Assembly (NCBI GenBank): GCA_002633025.1
Contig: NMRB01000133.1
Coordinates: 165,470 to 229,469, forward strand
Origin: Notospermus geniculatus
Taxonomy: Eukaryota; Nemertea; Pilidiophora; Heteronemertea; Lineidae
Reading direction: 5' to 3'
Length of the DNA stretch: 64,000 nt
A program made the translations under genes and the position numbers. Below are positions 50,653-62,654 of this stretch, piece by piece (positions within the stretch are counted from its first letter, which is position 1; each line of letters opens with the position of its first letter). The notes beneath the pieces were generated by a model. That model searched no databases. It was not told the DNA's origin and saw nothing but the letters and a program-made list of their open reading frames with translations.

Positions 50653-53600
50653 AGTACCCTCTGGCGGGGACCCTGATGTTGTCTTTACAGCTAATAATGC
50701 CATATTTGGCGTTCAGCCCTCGATTCAATGTTTCAACAAACAACGACCTCCCGAGGCAACAAACTGCCTGTTTCGGACAGAATTGAGAATAAAACCGAAT
50801 CATGTGAGATAACAGATGATGGGCCGATGTGACCAGAAACAGTCATGTGATCTTGCATCGCCTGGAGACAACATGGCAGGAGAATTTTGAACATTTCTCT
50901 CCATGCGACATGAAAATTTAACAGATGTAATCAAATAGTTTGGGGCAAATTTCACAAACAATTGTGTAATGGATTAGTCATTTTGTCAATTATCACCATT
51001 ATTAGAGTGCGTTTCCAGGGGAGTGTCAGAATGAGAAGGAAAATTAGAACACCGCATAAAGTGATGAAACGCAGAGAAGTGGTTTCATCCAATATCTGAT
51101 TTTAAATTATTGATTAGATTGATAAACGAAAGCTATTGGCCAGACACGTCATATAACGTTTTCGATGTACGGTAAATGTTTAGTGGGTTGTCAGATCGGA
51201 GTAGTGAAAATATGAGCACCACTTCCAGGAAGGTTGCGGGTTCAATTCCGTCCCATCTGAGATCCCCACGCTTTGTGTAATGAGACTACATGAGACAGCA
51301 GTGCTTAAAGGGGCCCTATAGGCAGACTGCAGCAGCTTTACCACAGGTGGCGCTAACAACTGACAACCTACAGATTTTGGCTCAAATGTTGATGTTTAGT
51401 GTAATGAACACATCAAAATGCATAAGGAGACTGCCTGTAGGGTCCCTTTTTAAATACTCTGAGGCCTATGGCATCAGAGTGTGACCCTTTAATCTTCAGG
51501 CTTTCTTCACAGGCTCTGGTTTTCTGGTGTATCCTTGGACAAGACACTTTACTCTGACTTTGTTGTACGTTGCACATTTTGATGGCCCAAACAGCGACAA
51601 AGAGAAAGCATGATTCAGTGACAGCTTACAAAGACAGGTAACTGGTGAAGATAGCAATATCCCTTTGTCCTTTGCCATCACTTCAAAACTATGAAATTTC
51701 ACACCTCAACTTCACAAAAGACAACAACACATGAACACAAGATCAAGAGCTATCACTGGCAACAAAAAGCCTCCTGACAGATAGCAATGGATGTGTCATA
51801 GCCAGGTGGAAGGTCTCCGCCATCCAACCCATCTCAACTTGGCTCCACATTTCAACAAGAAATTGACAAAAGGCATCCCACTGGATGAAATGTATCATGT
51901 TCAATTCAGGAGCACCTAAACTGCTACTTCTACCTAATCCTTCTACATGAATTTCAAGTCAACTTTGGTGAAATTAACACGGACAAGAAGACATGGTGAA
52001 ACATACATTGATATCCTGTTTTTTAACAAAAGACACAAAAAGGCAGATTGTTTATAGCAAAGTCAGGCAACTAAGATAAACTTGAACAGGTAGAGCTCTT
52101 AAATCAGGTACTGCTATCCCCTGAAGGTTTATCAACACCTGGATTGATCGAAGCCGGAGGGGATCTACCTTATTTTCTTCAGGGTACCCCCAGCTTCTAA
52201 ACATTGCCATCACATTCTAGGGTCCCCCACCCCACTTCGAACCATCTCCATCTCTATATTTGGAAGCCGGAGGGGATCTACCTCATTCTTTGGGGTACAA
52301 TGCCTGCCCCCCAGCTGCAAAACATCGAAATCCCCCATCCCTACTTCTAACCATCTCCATATCTTAATTTGCCTATGTTTTTAACCAATATGGATCACTC
52401 TGGCTTATTTATTGACAAGCACTTAAAATTACCATACACCAGACCGACTCTCCATGATGGGCTGTCGATTGGTTTAATATACATCTCACAACATCAAGGT
52501 ACAGGGGCGGATCCAAGATTTGGGAAAAGAAGGGGCGCCCTGTGCTAGAAACATTGAAAGTGCAGTAATTTCAATGATTTGCTCCAAATTGCAGAATTTG
52601 ACAGTCGATTTTACAGACTAGTTGGCCAAAAGGGGAGGCGTGTCCCAGGGTGCCGCCGTCTGCATCCGTGCCTGTATAACAGCACATTCTACCTTGTCAC
52701 TTAATTAACTTGTCACCCGGAAAGCCAAGGTCAGGGGTTCATTCACAGTGAGACTGAGGGGAATTCACAACCTACATCATGCCAGGCAACAAAATACCAG
52801 TGGTCAACCAACACTTTAAAGCCCCACAGTATTGAATTTTACGATATTTTCAAAATGTTAGGAGAGCGCACATACACAAAGAGGTCTCATAGCCTTATGA
52901 AGGTCCTCAAAATGCTTGTCTGATACGTACTTTAGAGAATCAGGGCCTAGTTTTCAGCACACATTAGAAAATACGACAGGGAGGGCTCTAATGTATTCAG
53001 ATGGAGTGCAGTACATTTTACACTACGCTGACGTCGTGACGTCGTGCACTGACGTCAAGAATCGCGGCGATGATTTGCGTTTTTCAAATTCAATACAGTG
53101 GGGCTTTAAGGGTCCCAAAATTGCCACTTTTTGTCAATAGCTGGCGCCACTGGCAGTGATTGCATCATTCTCCAATATCGTAGTTTTGCCTTTTACCCCA
53201 GTGTTAGAGAGTTACTCTACATGGGGCGAGGTTGATAAGCAGTAGTTTAACAACATTGTCAATAGAGGTCTCCCTCAATGCGGGTACATTAGCGCACTAT
53301 AGGGAAGGAACACTGTGCCCCCAAGAATGCCATGAACTGAACCCCACAACCTTAGAGGTCACAGTGCATACCTGCCTACCCACTATGGCAGTCTAAAACT
53401 GAAATATGGAATGGAATGCCAAGGACATAAATCTGCTGGGGAGTGTGGAGTGAAGGTGTAATGTCTAATTGTGTATGAATCAGCAAGGTCTACCTGTATA
53501 AGGTGACATCATCACCTGGTAGCCTCCACTTATCACTGTAAGAACTGATAAGATGTGAGGTGGGGGAGCCCTCCGCATCAAAATTAACCAGCTAAGATCT

Positions 53601-54147
53601 GGGACCAGCCAGGGATCGCTGCGATCATCCGCTAGACATCGACCAGGCATCTCAATTACATCACCTCTATTTCATGAATTTTGGCAAATGTTTTTACCTA
53701 ATTTGCCAATAATCATGATTTCAGTAATAGCCACATCAAGAATTGTGTATTTTTTACAAATTTTTGGGCTATTGTGTCATTTCAAAGTCTTTAGAAGCAG
53801 ATTTGAGCATTTTTGAGAAAACCCATAAAAAGACCATTTGCTACAGTTACATGTGAATTTTTTTCTCTCTTAGGCCAAAAAAAATATTGTCTGTTTCTTG
53901 TCCAGCAACTCAGCGAAAATTAAGATGCGGGCATGCAAATTTTTTTTTTATTTTCAAATAATTTTTTTCCCGTTTTCTTAATGGATGGGGGGAAATACCA
54001 CCAGCAAACTATCTCTCTACATGTTTAGAGCACAGATATATTTCATGAAAAATAAAGATGATTTCAAGTGATGAAACATTTCTCTGCATTTTATAGAAGG
54101 TGCTGCGTAAGCAAAGTGGGAAAATTTGAAATTGGTGAGAAAAAAAA
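50653..54147 (+). repeat. Alternative haplotype contig inserted in the scaffold
   Basis: Its left part (to 53297) matches 48051-50492 and its right part (53298-54147) matches 54382-55226. It therefore bridges both flanks without the TA-flanked transposon. It alone carries the TTAA MITE at 52820-53105. Small indels and substitutions throughout fit allelic divergence. No gene is seen. Confidence 0.8.
52820..53105 (+). mobile_element. TTAA-flanked AGCCCCAC-family MITE (copy 3) with empty site
   Basis: Flanked by TTAA at 52816-52819 and 53106-53109. The other copy of the duplication reads CAACACTTTAAGGGTC at 50249-50264, the unoccupied site with a single TTAA. The internal word GACGTCGTGACGTCGTGCAC resembles copy 1. 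Confidence 0.85.
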
Positions 54148-54148
54148 N

Positions 54149-55226
54149 AGGGGCCAAAAATAAAGTGGACAGGCCCTATGGCAGGAAATAGGCATTTTGC
54201 CCACATAAAGATTGTACTAGATTCCTATATAAATCCTACATAAATTTGATACAAATCCTATATAGGAACCCTGATATAGATTTAGGTTTATCATTTTTTT
54301 TATAGGATTCATAAAGAATTTCCTATATAGGATTTGTATAGGTTTTATATAGGATTTATAGCGGACACTTTTGCCTGTGTATAGGTAAGGAATACTACAT
54401 GTAGTACTGTGCCCCCAAGAATGCCATGAACTGAACCCCACAACCTTAGAGGTCACAGTGCATACCCTACCCACCCACTCTGGCAGTCTAAAAACTGAAA
54501 CCTGGAATGGAACGCCAAGGACAGAAATCTGCTGGGGAGTGTGGAGTGAAGGTGTAATGTCTAATTGTGTATGAATCAGCAAGGTCTACCTGTATAAGGT
54601 GACATCATCACCTGGTAGCCTCCACTTATCACTATAAGAACAGATAAGATGTGAGGTGGGGGAGCCCTCCTCATCAAAATTAACCAGCTAAGATCTGGGA
54701 TTGCTGTGATCATCCGCTACAAATGGACCAGGCCTCTCAATTACATCACCTCTATTTCATGAATTTTGGCAAATGTTTTTGCCTAATTTGCCAATAATCA
54801 TGATTTCAGTAATTGCCACATCAAGAATTGTGTATTTTTTACAAATTTTTTGGCTATTATGTTATTTCAAAGTCTTTAGAAGCAGATTTGAGCATTTTTG
54901 AGAAAACCCATAAAAAGACCATTTGCTACAGTTACATGTGAATTTTTTTCTCTCTTAGGCCAAAAAAATATTGTCTGTTTCTTGTCCAGCAACTCAGCGA
55001 AAATTAAGATGCGGGCATGCAAATTTTTTTTTTTTTTTCAAATAATTTTTTTCCCGTTTTCTTAATGGATGGGGGAAATACCACCAGCAAACTATCTCTC
55101 TACATGTTTAGAGCACATATTTCATGAAAAATAAAGATGATTTCAAGTGATGAAACATTTCTCTGCATTTTATAGAAGGTGCTGCGTAAGCAAAGTGGGA
55201 AAATTTGAAATTGGTGAGAAAAAAAA
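54149..55226 (+). repeat. Haplotype 1 resumed: transposon right part and right flank
   Basis: Positions 54149-54379 complete the TA-flanked transposon. Positions 54382-55226 repeat 53300-54147, including CCCCAAGAATGCCATGAACT and AAGATGCGGGCATGCAAATT. Sequence beyond 55226 is unique. Confidence 0.8.
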
Positions 55227-55229
55227 TTT

Positions 55230-56421
55230 TTCGATGCGGAGGGTCTGGGAATGACGCGGGCGCGGACAAGAAACAAATACTTTATTTTTTTTGGCCTTAC
55301 TGCAATTTGGCTACACTTCTCAGTGCCCTAATTTGGGCACATTTCAAATATATGACAGTAGCATGCAATTAAGAACCCTGTGGGCAGTGAAAATTCACCA
55401 AGACTTTGAGAAGATATTGAACACCTCCAAGCAGGACAGCAGAGTGAGAACAGATGGCCCTACAAGAAGACTGTCAACACAACTTACCTTTTGACAATAA
55501 TTCAATTTAGATTTTGTTTGCACGATTGAAATACAAGACAGAATGTGAAAATCTAACAGCTGGCCTCAGAAGTTGGATCTTATTCGATGACACATGGGTG
55601 ATCACAAGAGACAGAACTGGGCATGCACTGAAGAGATAAGCCTCAGGACAAGTCATACACTGACAAGGAGCTGACGGAAAGCCGAAAATCAGCGACAAAC
55701 CAAGTGATGTACAATGTACTGCATTTTTCATCCCAGAGGTACATGTAGAACGGTATATGTAGGCTACAATTCACAACAGCTCTGGACAAGAGTAAAAGTG
55801 AGATTGGTGCCAAAGAGAAACCGTAGGACATAGGCCTAGCACACAGAAACAAAATGACATTTAATAGGGAACCCCGATCACGCAGACCACGCGAGAATAT
55901 ACGCGTGGTTTTGAACTGATAGTACACCAATGCCACCTATTATTCATGACGATTCAAGGTGTGATTGGCCGTGCTTGGTGAACCGCATCTCTCGAACAAT
56001 GGGCCTAGGTCAACGCTAGGTGTCTCGTCTGCTCTATCAGTAGTCATCACGTGACCAATTGGCGCTCCCCATTCCAGAGCTACCTCCGCTTGGGATGGGC
56101 TACATGTACCACCATGATTTCATTTAGATATCAAGCAATCAATGCCTTCAATTCAATGCAGCGGTCAGCATGCAAAACTGATAAGCCAATCAAACTCTGT
56201 GAACCACTTGAATCCAAGGTCGTTTGGAAAGAATACCTCTCACAAGTCAGAAATACTCAGCAAAGTTTGTTATTGCCCAGATCAACCATTTATCTACTGA
56301 CCATAGATGGAGTGGACACTACTAGAAATACATACTGATAAAAGTATACAAGAACATGATATCAGATTCCGAACCTGTGTGTCCATTGCAGCCTGGAGAA
56401 CAGAGGGGTGCTTGAAGGGGA
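55230..56421. other. Unique non-coding stretch
   Basis: No exon with credible splice borders and no clear repeat were found. Short frames on both strands have no recognisable motif. Confidence 0.4.
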
Positions 56422-56640
56422 ACATCAAGTTTTGTTCCTTCGTGAAGACGAGCATGCTTTTGGACCTGCTCCTTCATGAAGACGAGCATGCTTTTGGACC
56501 TGCTCCTTCATGAAGACGACCATGCTTTTGGACCTGCTCCTTCATGAAGACGACCATGCTTTTGGACCTGCTCCTTCATGAAGACGAGCATGCTTTTGGG
56601 CGTGCTCCTTCATGAAGACGAGCATGCTTTTGGGCATGGC
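56422..56640 (+). repeat. 34-bp minisatellite
   Basis: About six copies of a unit containing GACGAGCATGCTTTTGG and CTGCTCCTTCATGAA. The unit is 34 bp (not a multiple of three), so it cannot encode a simple peptide repeat. Variant positions are GACGAG/GACGAC and GGACCT/GGGCGT. Confidence 0.85.
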
Positions 56641-56768
56641 TTCAGTGTAAATCCTTCCATTCGAAAGTGAACATGGGGTGTCATAGAATGGACCAAGTAC
56701 ATGTTTCCTGATCCGGAGTGATCCTGCGTAGCGATCTCCGTTGGGAATGGGTTGCATTACCCACGTCC

Positions 56769-57057
56769 TTAACCCAATAGAGCCGCCTATTTTTTTGCAC
56801 TTCCATCTGTAACCTTCACCGCCCTAAACCGCAACAAAATGCCACTGCATTAAGCTGAATAGCAGTAATAATGAGTCAAGGCGGTTTATGGCGGTATCGG
56901 CGACTGGAGACATGGCGGATTGTGGTGGTGCGGGCAGAAATTGGTGATTTTTATTTCTACATTAGAGGTGACGGAGATTTTTGTCAAAAAGTGGGTGTGG
57001 TCTTCTCGGCGGCTCACAGCAAGGCGGTTTTGGGCGGCATGGGCTCTACTGGTTTAA
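56769..57057. mobile_element. TTAA-flanked element, CCAATAGAGCCGCC ends (copy 2)
   Basis: Begins TTAACCCAATAGAGCCGCC and ends GGGCTCTACTGGTTTAA. The interior shares GGTTTATGGCGGTATCGGCG and GTCAAAAAGTGGGNGTGG with 26827-27099. Confidence 0.65.
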
Positions 57058-57821
57058 ATGGTCTGGCTATTAAAGAGGGTACTATCAGATGTAACCAGAA
57101 TCTCATCTTTTGGCTGGAGAAGTCTGTAAAGAGGGAATACCAGGAGAACCAGTGGTCCCCTTTGATCAGATAAAGTGCTGACTGTGCACAAACAAGTGGT
57201 ATAATCTTTGTCACTTCTGCTACGTCTGAATGCTCCATGAAACTAGCTATGGCAGGCCACCTCAATCAATAATGATGGCTGACAGGCCTCCCACGCAGCC
57301 CGCACAATCTACAAGGAAATAATCGCCGCGGAGTTTGATCCAACAGCGAGTCATGCAAATCACTCCGTTTGTTTTTTTCGCATCATCGTGAGTCATTGTG
57401 TGATTTCGCTGGTTGCTATCCGAGACATGGCTTCATCGATTTCAACCAGCAATAACCGAAATGTTTGAAGGGGTTGGCGCCAACAAGATTTGCATGACTG
57501 AGGAAAATATTACGATGTCATGCAACATGTGATAAAAGCCAAAGCAGCCTGGCAAACCTGTGCCCTATTTTGCGGCCTTTGGACCTCATTCAGAAGCTCT
57601 GTTATTTGATAAGAGCATAAATCTTTTTGTCGGCAGAGAGCAGAAGGTTGCCGGTGACATGTGTGAGCTTGGACAATAGATCTACACCTGAAGTAATGAG
57701 GGCTTCATGAATAAGGTCCCTGCCAAGAATGATAAAGTTGAGGCAATAATGGCTTTAATTGACATTCATAAATTGGTGAATATCACCAACAGGTGGCGTG
57801 CTGGATTAAAAGGCCATGATA

Positions 57822-58046
57822 TTGCCACTTTTTGTCGACAGCTGGCGCCACCGGCAGTGATTGCATCATTCTCCAATACCGTAGTTTTCCCTTTTGCCCC
57901 AGTGTTGGAGAATGTGTGACTACAATACAATATGTGGATAACCTTGGAACGAGATGGGGCAAGGTTGATAAGCGGTAGTTTAACAACATTGTCAATAGAG
58001 GTAACGTGGGTATGATTAGTGCAGCATAGGGAAGGAATACTGTGCC
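57822..58046 (+). repeat. Interspersed repeat R (further copy)
   Basis: It shares CACTTTTTGTCGACAGCTGG, GATTGCATCATTCTCCAATA and GGGAAGGAATACTGTGCCCC with the copies at 33935, 50263 and 53113. Confidence 0.65.
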
Positions 58047-58092
58047 CCTTTAAGTGGGACTTCAAATACTTCAAGGGTTAACAATATGGTAC

Positions 58093-58523
58093 TACTCTTC
58101 ATTCCAAATCCCCTTGGCGCGAGGTTTTCGGCCGATATCTCCTCAACGGCTGGGCCAAATTCAACATACCATATCAATAAACTTGTCTTTCTTGCCGGTA
58201 TCTTTCTGCTATCTTCATTTTTTGCGTAAGGCCTGCATAACGGATCTCTTTCTCAAAACCCATTTCATTTTGCGATGCTGTTCAGTGCAGTTTACACGTG
58301 CGCGATGCATTGCGTCATTTCAAAATGGCCGCCATTTCGGCCGTCAGCACAAACGGTGATTTGTGAAACAACTTTTTTCTGTCACGTTTTTCGGGAAATT
58401 GACTGTGATGATGGCTGTACCGCCAAGAAAGATAAGTCAACTGACGTATGTTTCATCAAAATCGGCCCAGCCGTTGCGGAGCTATCGTTGATAAACCTCG
58501 CGCCAAGGGGATTTGGAATGGAG
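58093..58523 (+). mobile_element. Long-TIR element F1 (copy c), ending at the gap
   Basis: Begins TACTCTTCATTCC and carries GGCGCGAGGTTTTCGGCCG and, at the right, GTTGATAAACCTCGCGCC. The last base before the gap is close to the expected right terminus. It holds the site that is occupied by an insertion in copy a. Confidence 0.65.
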
Positions 58524-58849
58524 NNNNNNNNNNNNNNNNNNNNNNNNNNNNNNNNNNNNNNNNNNNNNNNNNNNNNNNNNNNNNNNNNNNNNNNNNNNNN
58601 NNNNNNNNNNNNNNNNNNNNNNNNNNNNNNNNNNNNNNNNNNNNNNNNNNNNNNNNNNNNNNNNNNNNNNNNNNNNNNNNNNNNNNNNNNNNNNNNNNNN
58701 NNNNNNNNNNNNNNNNNNNNNNNNNNNNNNNNNNNNNNNNNNNNNNNNNNNNNNNNNNNNNNNNNNNNNNNNNNNNNNNNNNNNNNNNNNNNNNNNNNNN
58801 NNNNNNNNNNNNNNNNNNNNNNNNNNNNNNNNNNNNNNNNNNNNNNNNN
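58524..58849. other. Assembly gap (326 N)
   Basis: The run of N begins right after an F1 element. Frames that cross it are not meaningful. Confidence 0.99.
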
Positions 58850-58874
58850 TTGTTTTGGAGTTGATGTTAGCATG

Positions 58875-58930
58875 ATGTGTTGATGACTGATGCCAAATGC
58901 GAGGGTCTGAGGGTTCGAGTCCGGTAGAAA
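58875..58930 (+). mobile_element. tRNA-like SINE head fragment
   Basis: AGCATGATGTGTTGATGACT and AGGGTTCGAGTCCGG (good B box) are spaced as in a tRNA. Pairing of the stems is poor and the left side is cut by the gap. Confidence 0.35.
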
Positions 58931-59918
58931 GCTACGTCTTCACCTTAGAAACCCGTTATTTATGCAAATACACATTCAGTGGAAGAAAGCCTGCAGGCTT
59001 CATACATGTCATATCCTGTTTCCCTGTCTGATCTCACCTTGTTCAACTGGGTGTCTATAAAATGAGAACTGAGCAAATGGCACTTGGCCCAGAAAGGCAC
59101 TCTTTCGGTTTTATCGAGTATCGGGCAGATGGGGGTTAGGATTTGGGGTTTGGTTGAAAGTGAGTGATCACCAGCTTCATATACAGCACAAAAAAATGAC
59201 AAAAAGTGATCAATTAATGGATTTAATAAACTTTCCATACTTTCCGGTACTTTCCATATTTCCAGGTTTCCAGCTTTCCAGCATTCCGGAAACTACAGAC
59301 TACCCCCAAACAACGAGGATTCAATGCTAACCCACTATCAGCCTTTCACTTTTTGTGTGATTGTACTTTAGTCCAACTTTCTGAAAGTAAATTGTCTGAG
59401 AGGATTTACAGTAACTCTAGAGATAGCACAAGCCAATCTGTACACAAAGTTCTGTATCTGTTCAAAGTTCCCATCTGACAGCAACACTACGCAAGCATTG
59501 ACTACTTTCAGAAAGCAAGCAATTCATAGAACTGATGCTCTGTCCAGTTCCTTTCCTTCTGGTGCATAAGAGCGTCAGCCCCACATGGGACGCCTGCCAT
59601 GCAACAATTCAGTGGATCAGCCTTCCTCAGATATTGGGTATCAGTAAGGGATTAGTAACCATAGAAGTGGAAAGTGTGTTCAGATTCCATTCTGACACCG
59701 ACAGCCAATATCACGAAAACATAACAAAACTCACAATCTGGTGAATCTGTCTTTTATGCTAACAGATCCTCTCCTGGGATGTCAGTGTTCACGACCCTGG
59801 ATACTTGTAATGAAACCTGATGGTATCTCTTATTGGAAAAGACCAACATTTCTGATAAAAACATTTTGTGATACATCTGGTTAATGACATATGCTTGTTA
59901 TTGCTACTGAATAGTTCT
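58931..59918. other. Unique non-coding stretch
   Basis: A local TTTCCAG-rich stretch (59225-59285) is the only structure seen. No exon was recognised. Confidence 0.4.
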
Positions 59919-60112
59919 CTAAGGCTGCGATTCCATAGGCTGTTCCGTGGACTCGAGCCGTTAGAACAATGGGACCTGGCCTTGTGCCCTATGAGAACGG
60001 CCAGTGAGCAAATCAAGTGTTCATTCTCTTTGTGACGTGTCACAAGGTCACAAGCGAACACGGAACAGGGAAAAAGTGCACAAGCGAACAGCCTATGGAT
60101 ACGCAGCCTTAG
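59919..60112. mobile_element. MITE, CTAAGGCTGCG ends
   Basis: CTAAGGCTGCGATTCCATAG at the left is inverted as CTATGGATACGCAGCCTTAG at the right. The interior has GTGACGTGTCACAAGGTCAC. Length 194 bp. Stretch 60113-60650 shows no gene. Confidence 0.7.
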
Positions 60113-60654
60113 ATTCGCATTAGAAATTCTCCCATGCCGGGTCCTGCTTTGTTCACCAACATCTGTGACAAAGCAACATGTCAAGGAGCGGTTAAATAAG
60201 AATCTGCATCACATAAGTGTTTCCTGGTGACTGGAGACAACTAGTCGCCACTGAGCAGGCAACTGGGAGGAACTAGCTGGAACTGTTGATCAGTCACCAG
60301 TTCTGGCGAGTCGCAAGGGAGGTGGAAACCTCTCTGCCTTGTTTGGCCTCATTTCTACCTCACCACTGCCTCCTAGTTTGTCATTATGCTCCAATAATGC
60401 CTCAGACTAAAGTGTCTGTTTCATGCTTCAGAAAAAGAACACAGAACGTGATAAACTGATAATTAAATTAAAACAGAGAAAATGTCATGTAAAGCCCGAG
60501 GGTGGCTGATGAAAGTTGTCGTCTCATTAGCAATAAACCTGAGGGATAAGGCTACTTCCCTAACTTGTTTTTTACTTCATTATAATCAAACCCAATCTCT
60601 TTTATCTTCTGGTCTATCAGGTTAGAAAGTGTAATACACCATGTCTGAAGTGAA

Positions 60655-60985
60655 CTCCTCATACCACATGTGTATTAAGTGGGGCATTATATCAGAAATC
60701 ACATCAAGTGGGGCATTATATCAGAAATCACATGTGTGTGTTAAGTGGGGCATTATATCAGAAATCACACGTGTGTTAAGTGGGGCATTACCGTACATTA
60801 GAAATCACATGTGGCATTACATCAGAGGCCACATATCAATGGGCATAACCACATGTGTATTAAGTGGGGCATTACGTCAGAGACCATATGTGTATTAATT
60901 GGGGCATTATATGGCTATGCGTTAGTGGGCAGCGACACACATCAAAGCCCCATGTGTCCAGTGGGGCGCTCGAGAGTATTGAATG
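60655..60985 (+). repeat. Imperfect tandem repeat, AGTGGGGCATTA units
   Basis: TTAAGTGGGGCATTATATCA and AGAAATCACATGTGTG alternate about eight times with variable unit length (~30-45 bp), decaying to the right. Apparent peptides (IKWGIISEI-like) come from the repeat. Confidence 0.8.
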
Positions 60986-60989
60986 GGCC

Positions 60990-62654
60990 TACATCAGAGT
61001 GAGGCATTACATTTGCACTGAGAGAAAGGCACATGTACATTGATTTCAATCATCTTTTTAACAGGACAATCCATTGCACACACTGTAAGTGGGAAAGCAG
61101 ATGTTCGAACATATTGACTTAAATATTTGTACAAGTATTTCATACTGTCAAGACTTCCCATTTTCGCTTAAAATCAATCATTTGAATTCCAACCTCGGTG
61201 TCAATATCAGAAGAGGCCGCACAGATATGAAGAAGTGAGAAAAAAATGATGGCGTATCACATACCTCCAAACAGCAAACACCGCAGTTAAGATACCATAA
61301 AAAGAAGTTGCTGGTGAATATTGTATGATTCAGTTCCCATGGAAACAGTCTGTTTCTTGGCTTCCAAGTACCTTATTTTGACATGACATCATTTTAACAC
61401 TTAGGAGTGTTGAAACTGCTGGAGGGCAGACAATACCAGGAAATGAACATGAGACAAGGTGCTCAGCACTTTGTCTTGGCCGAGGAGGTTGTCTTGTAAA
61501 CCTTGCACGATTTAAATAGTTTTTGAATTTTGATTCAACAAATACGTTCAGGGTTTTTGAAAGATGGGAGATGTTCGTACTGAGGTAATCAGTGTTCGTA
61601 GTGCTCGTCATCACAGATTTGTGTGAGGTAATGTACGGGTGTGAGCGCGAAGCACCACTGATTAACCCTTAACTGTGTAAATTTGTTTTTTTCTTTCTTA
61701 AAAAAATTGCCCCAAAAAGTATTTGACACACAAGGTTCAAGACGTGATATAACGTCCTACCCACTGTGCAGCGTCATTTCCTTACAAGGCGTACTATTAC
61801 GCCTTACGCAAGCTACGATCTTCTGGTGTTTTCGGGGATTCCCATGATTTCGTAATAAGGTAATATGACGTCCTACTCAGTTAATGGGTTGGGACGGAGA
61901 TTTGAGGACATTCGCGACCCGCTCAAGCTCAAGTAGGCCTTGTCGCAGGTTACTTTTAAGCTATATTATCACCGCAGGAGCTGTCCACTGTTGTCAACCT
62001 GCAGAGATGTACATTTCAGCTGTTGTGTTGTAAGGGCATTTACCCCTTTCCTCAGTTGCGACAAGCGCCTCCTTTTGCTGGAGCGGGTCACATTTTACAA
62101 GGACGAGGAGCCAGCAACCAATATTCTGTCATAAAGGATCTTTCCAAAGCTTAAACTGCATAACAAGCGAACTATCATTGCCCTCTGACCAAGCCATGCT
62201 CAGCTAACAAGAAGCTCAGAAATTTGATATCCTGATTTGGTCCCAAAACACACAGATTCACACCCGGAGGGATTTTCAAGACAAGCATACTAATAGACAA
62301 ACGAGGCTATGATTGAATCTGTCGGAAATCATTGCAATCAGCGGGATACAGGGAACGAGAGATCTCGGCAATCGTGGTCTTGGCAAACATACGTAGGTCA
62401 TATGCGAGTAGAATATTACTCACATTACGGCAGGAATCTATTTATTAGCAATTTGGTGGAGAAGGAGAAGGCTAGAAACATAGGATATACAAACTCCAAA
62501 ATGGCTCGTCCACACTGGACTCCCCAGTTTCTTTCATTACAATACGTGGCCCAATATTAATGTCGACGGAGCGAAATAGACCATATTTGGTGCTGAAATC
62601 AGTAAGGATTTAGTGAATAATGAGGACAGATATCGTTATCGTTTAATTTTTGTA
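60990..62654. other. Non-coding stretch, no gene recognised
   Basis: It includes a fragment at 61990-62100 (TTTTGCTGGAGCGGGTCACA) related to the repeat around 39270-39540 and 37690. An 83-codon frame at 62309 (+) has no recognisable motif or splice context. Confidence 0.4.

Noticed and set aside
48051-54147. True segmental duplication of 2.5-3.5 kb
   Set aside because: Boundaries coincide with N characters and the two copies interlock as alleles around one transposon. An assembly explanation is more economical, although reads are needed to be certain.
58275-58883. Long frames crossing the N run
   Set aside because: Most of their length is unknown sequence, and the readable part is an F1 terminal repeat.
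61330-61614. 94-codon minus-strand frame
   Set aside because: No motif, no splice sites of quality, composition like surrounding non-coding DNA.
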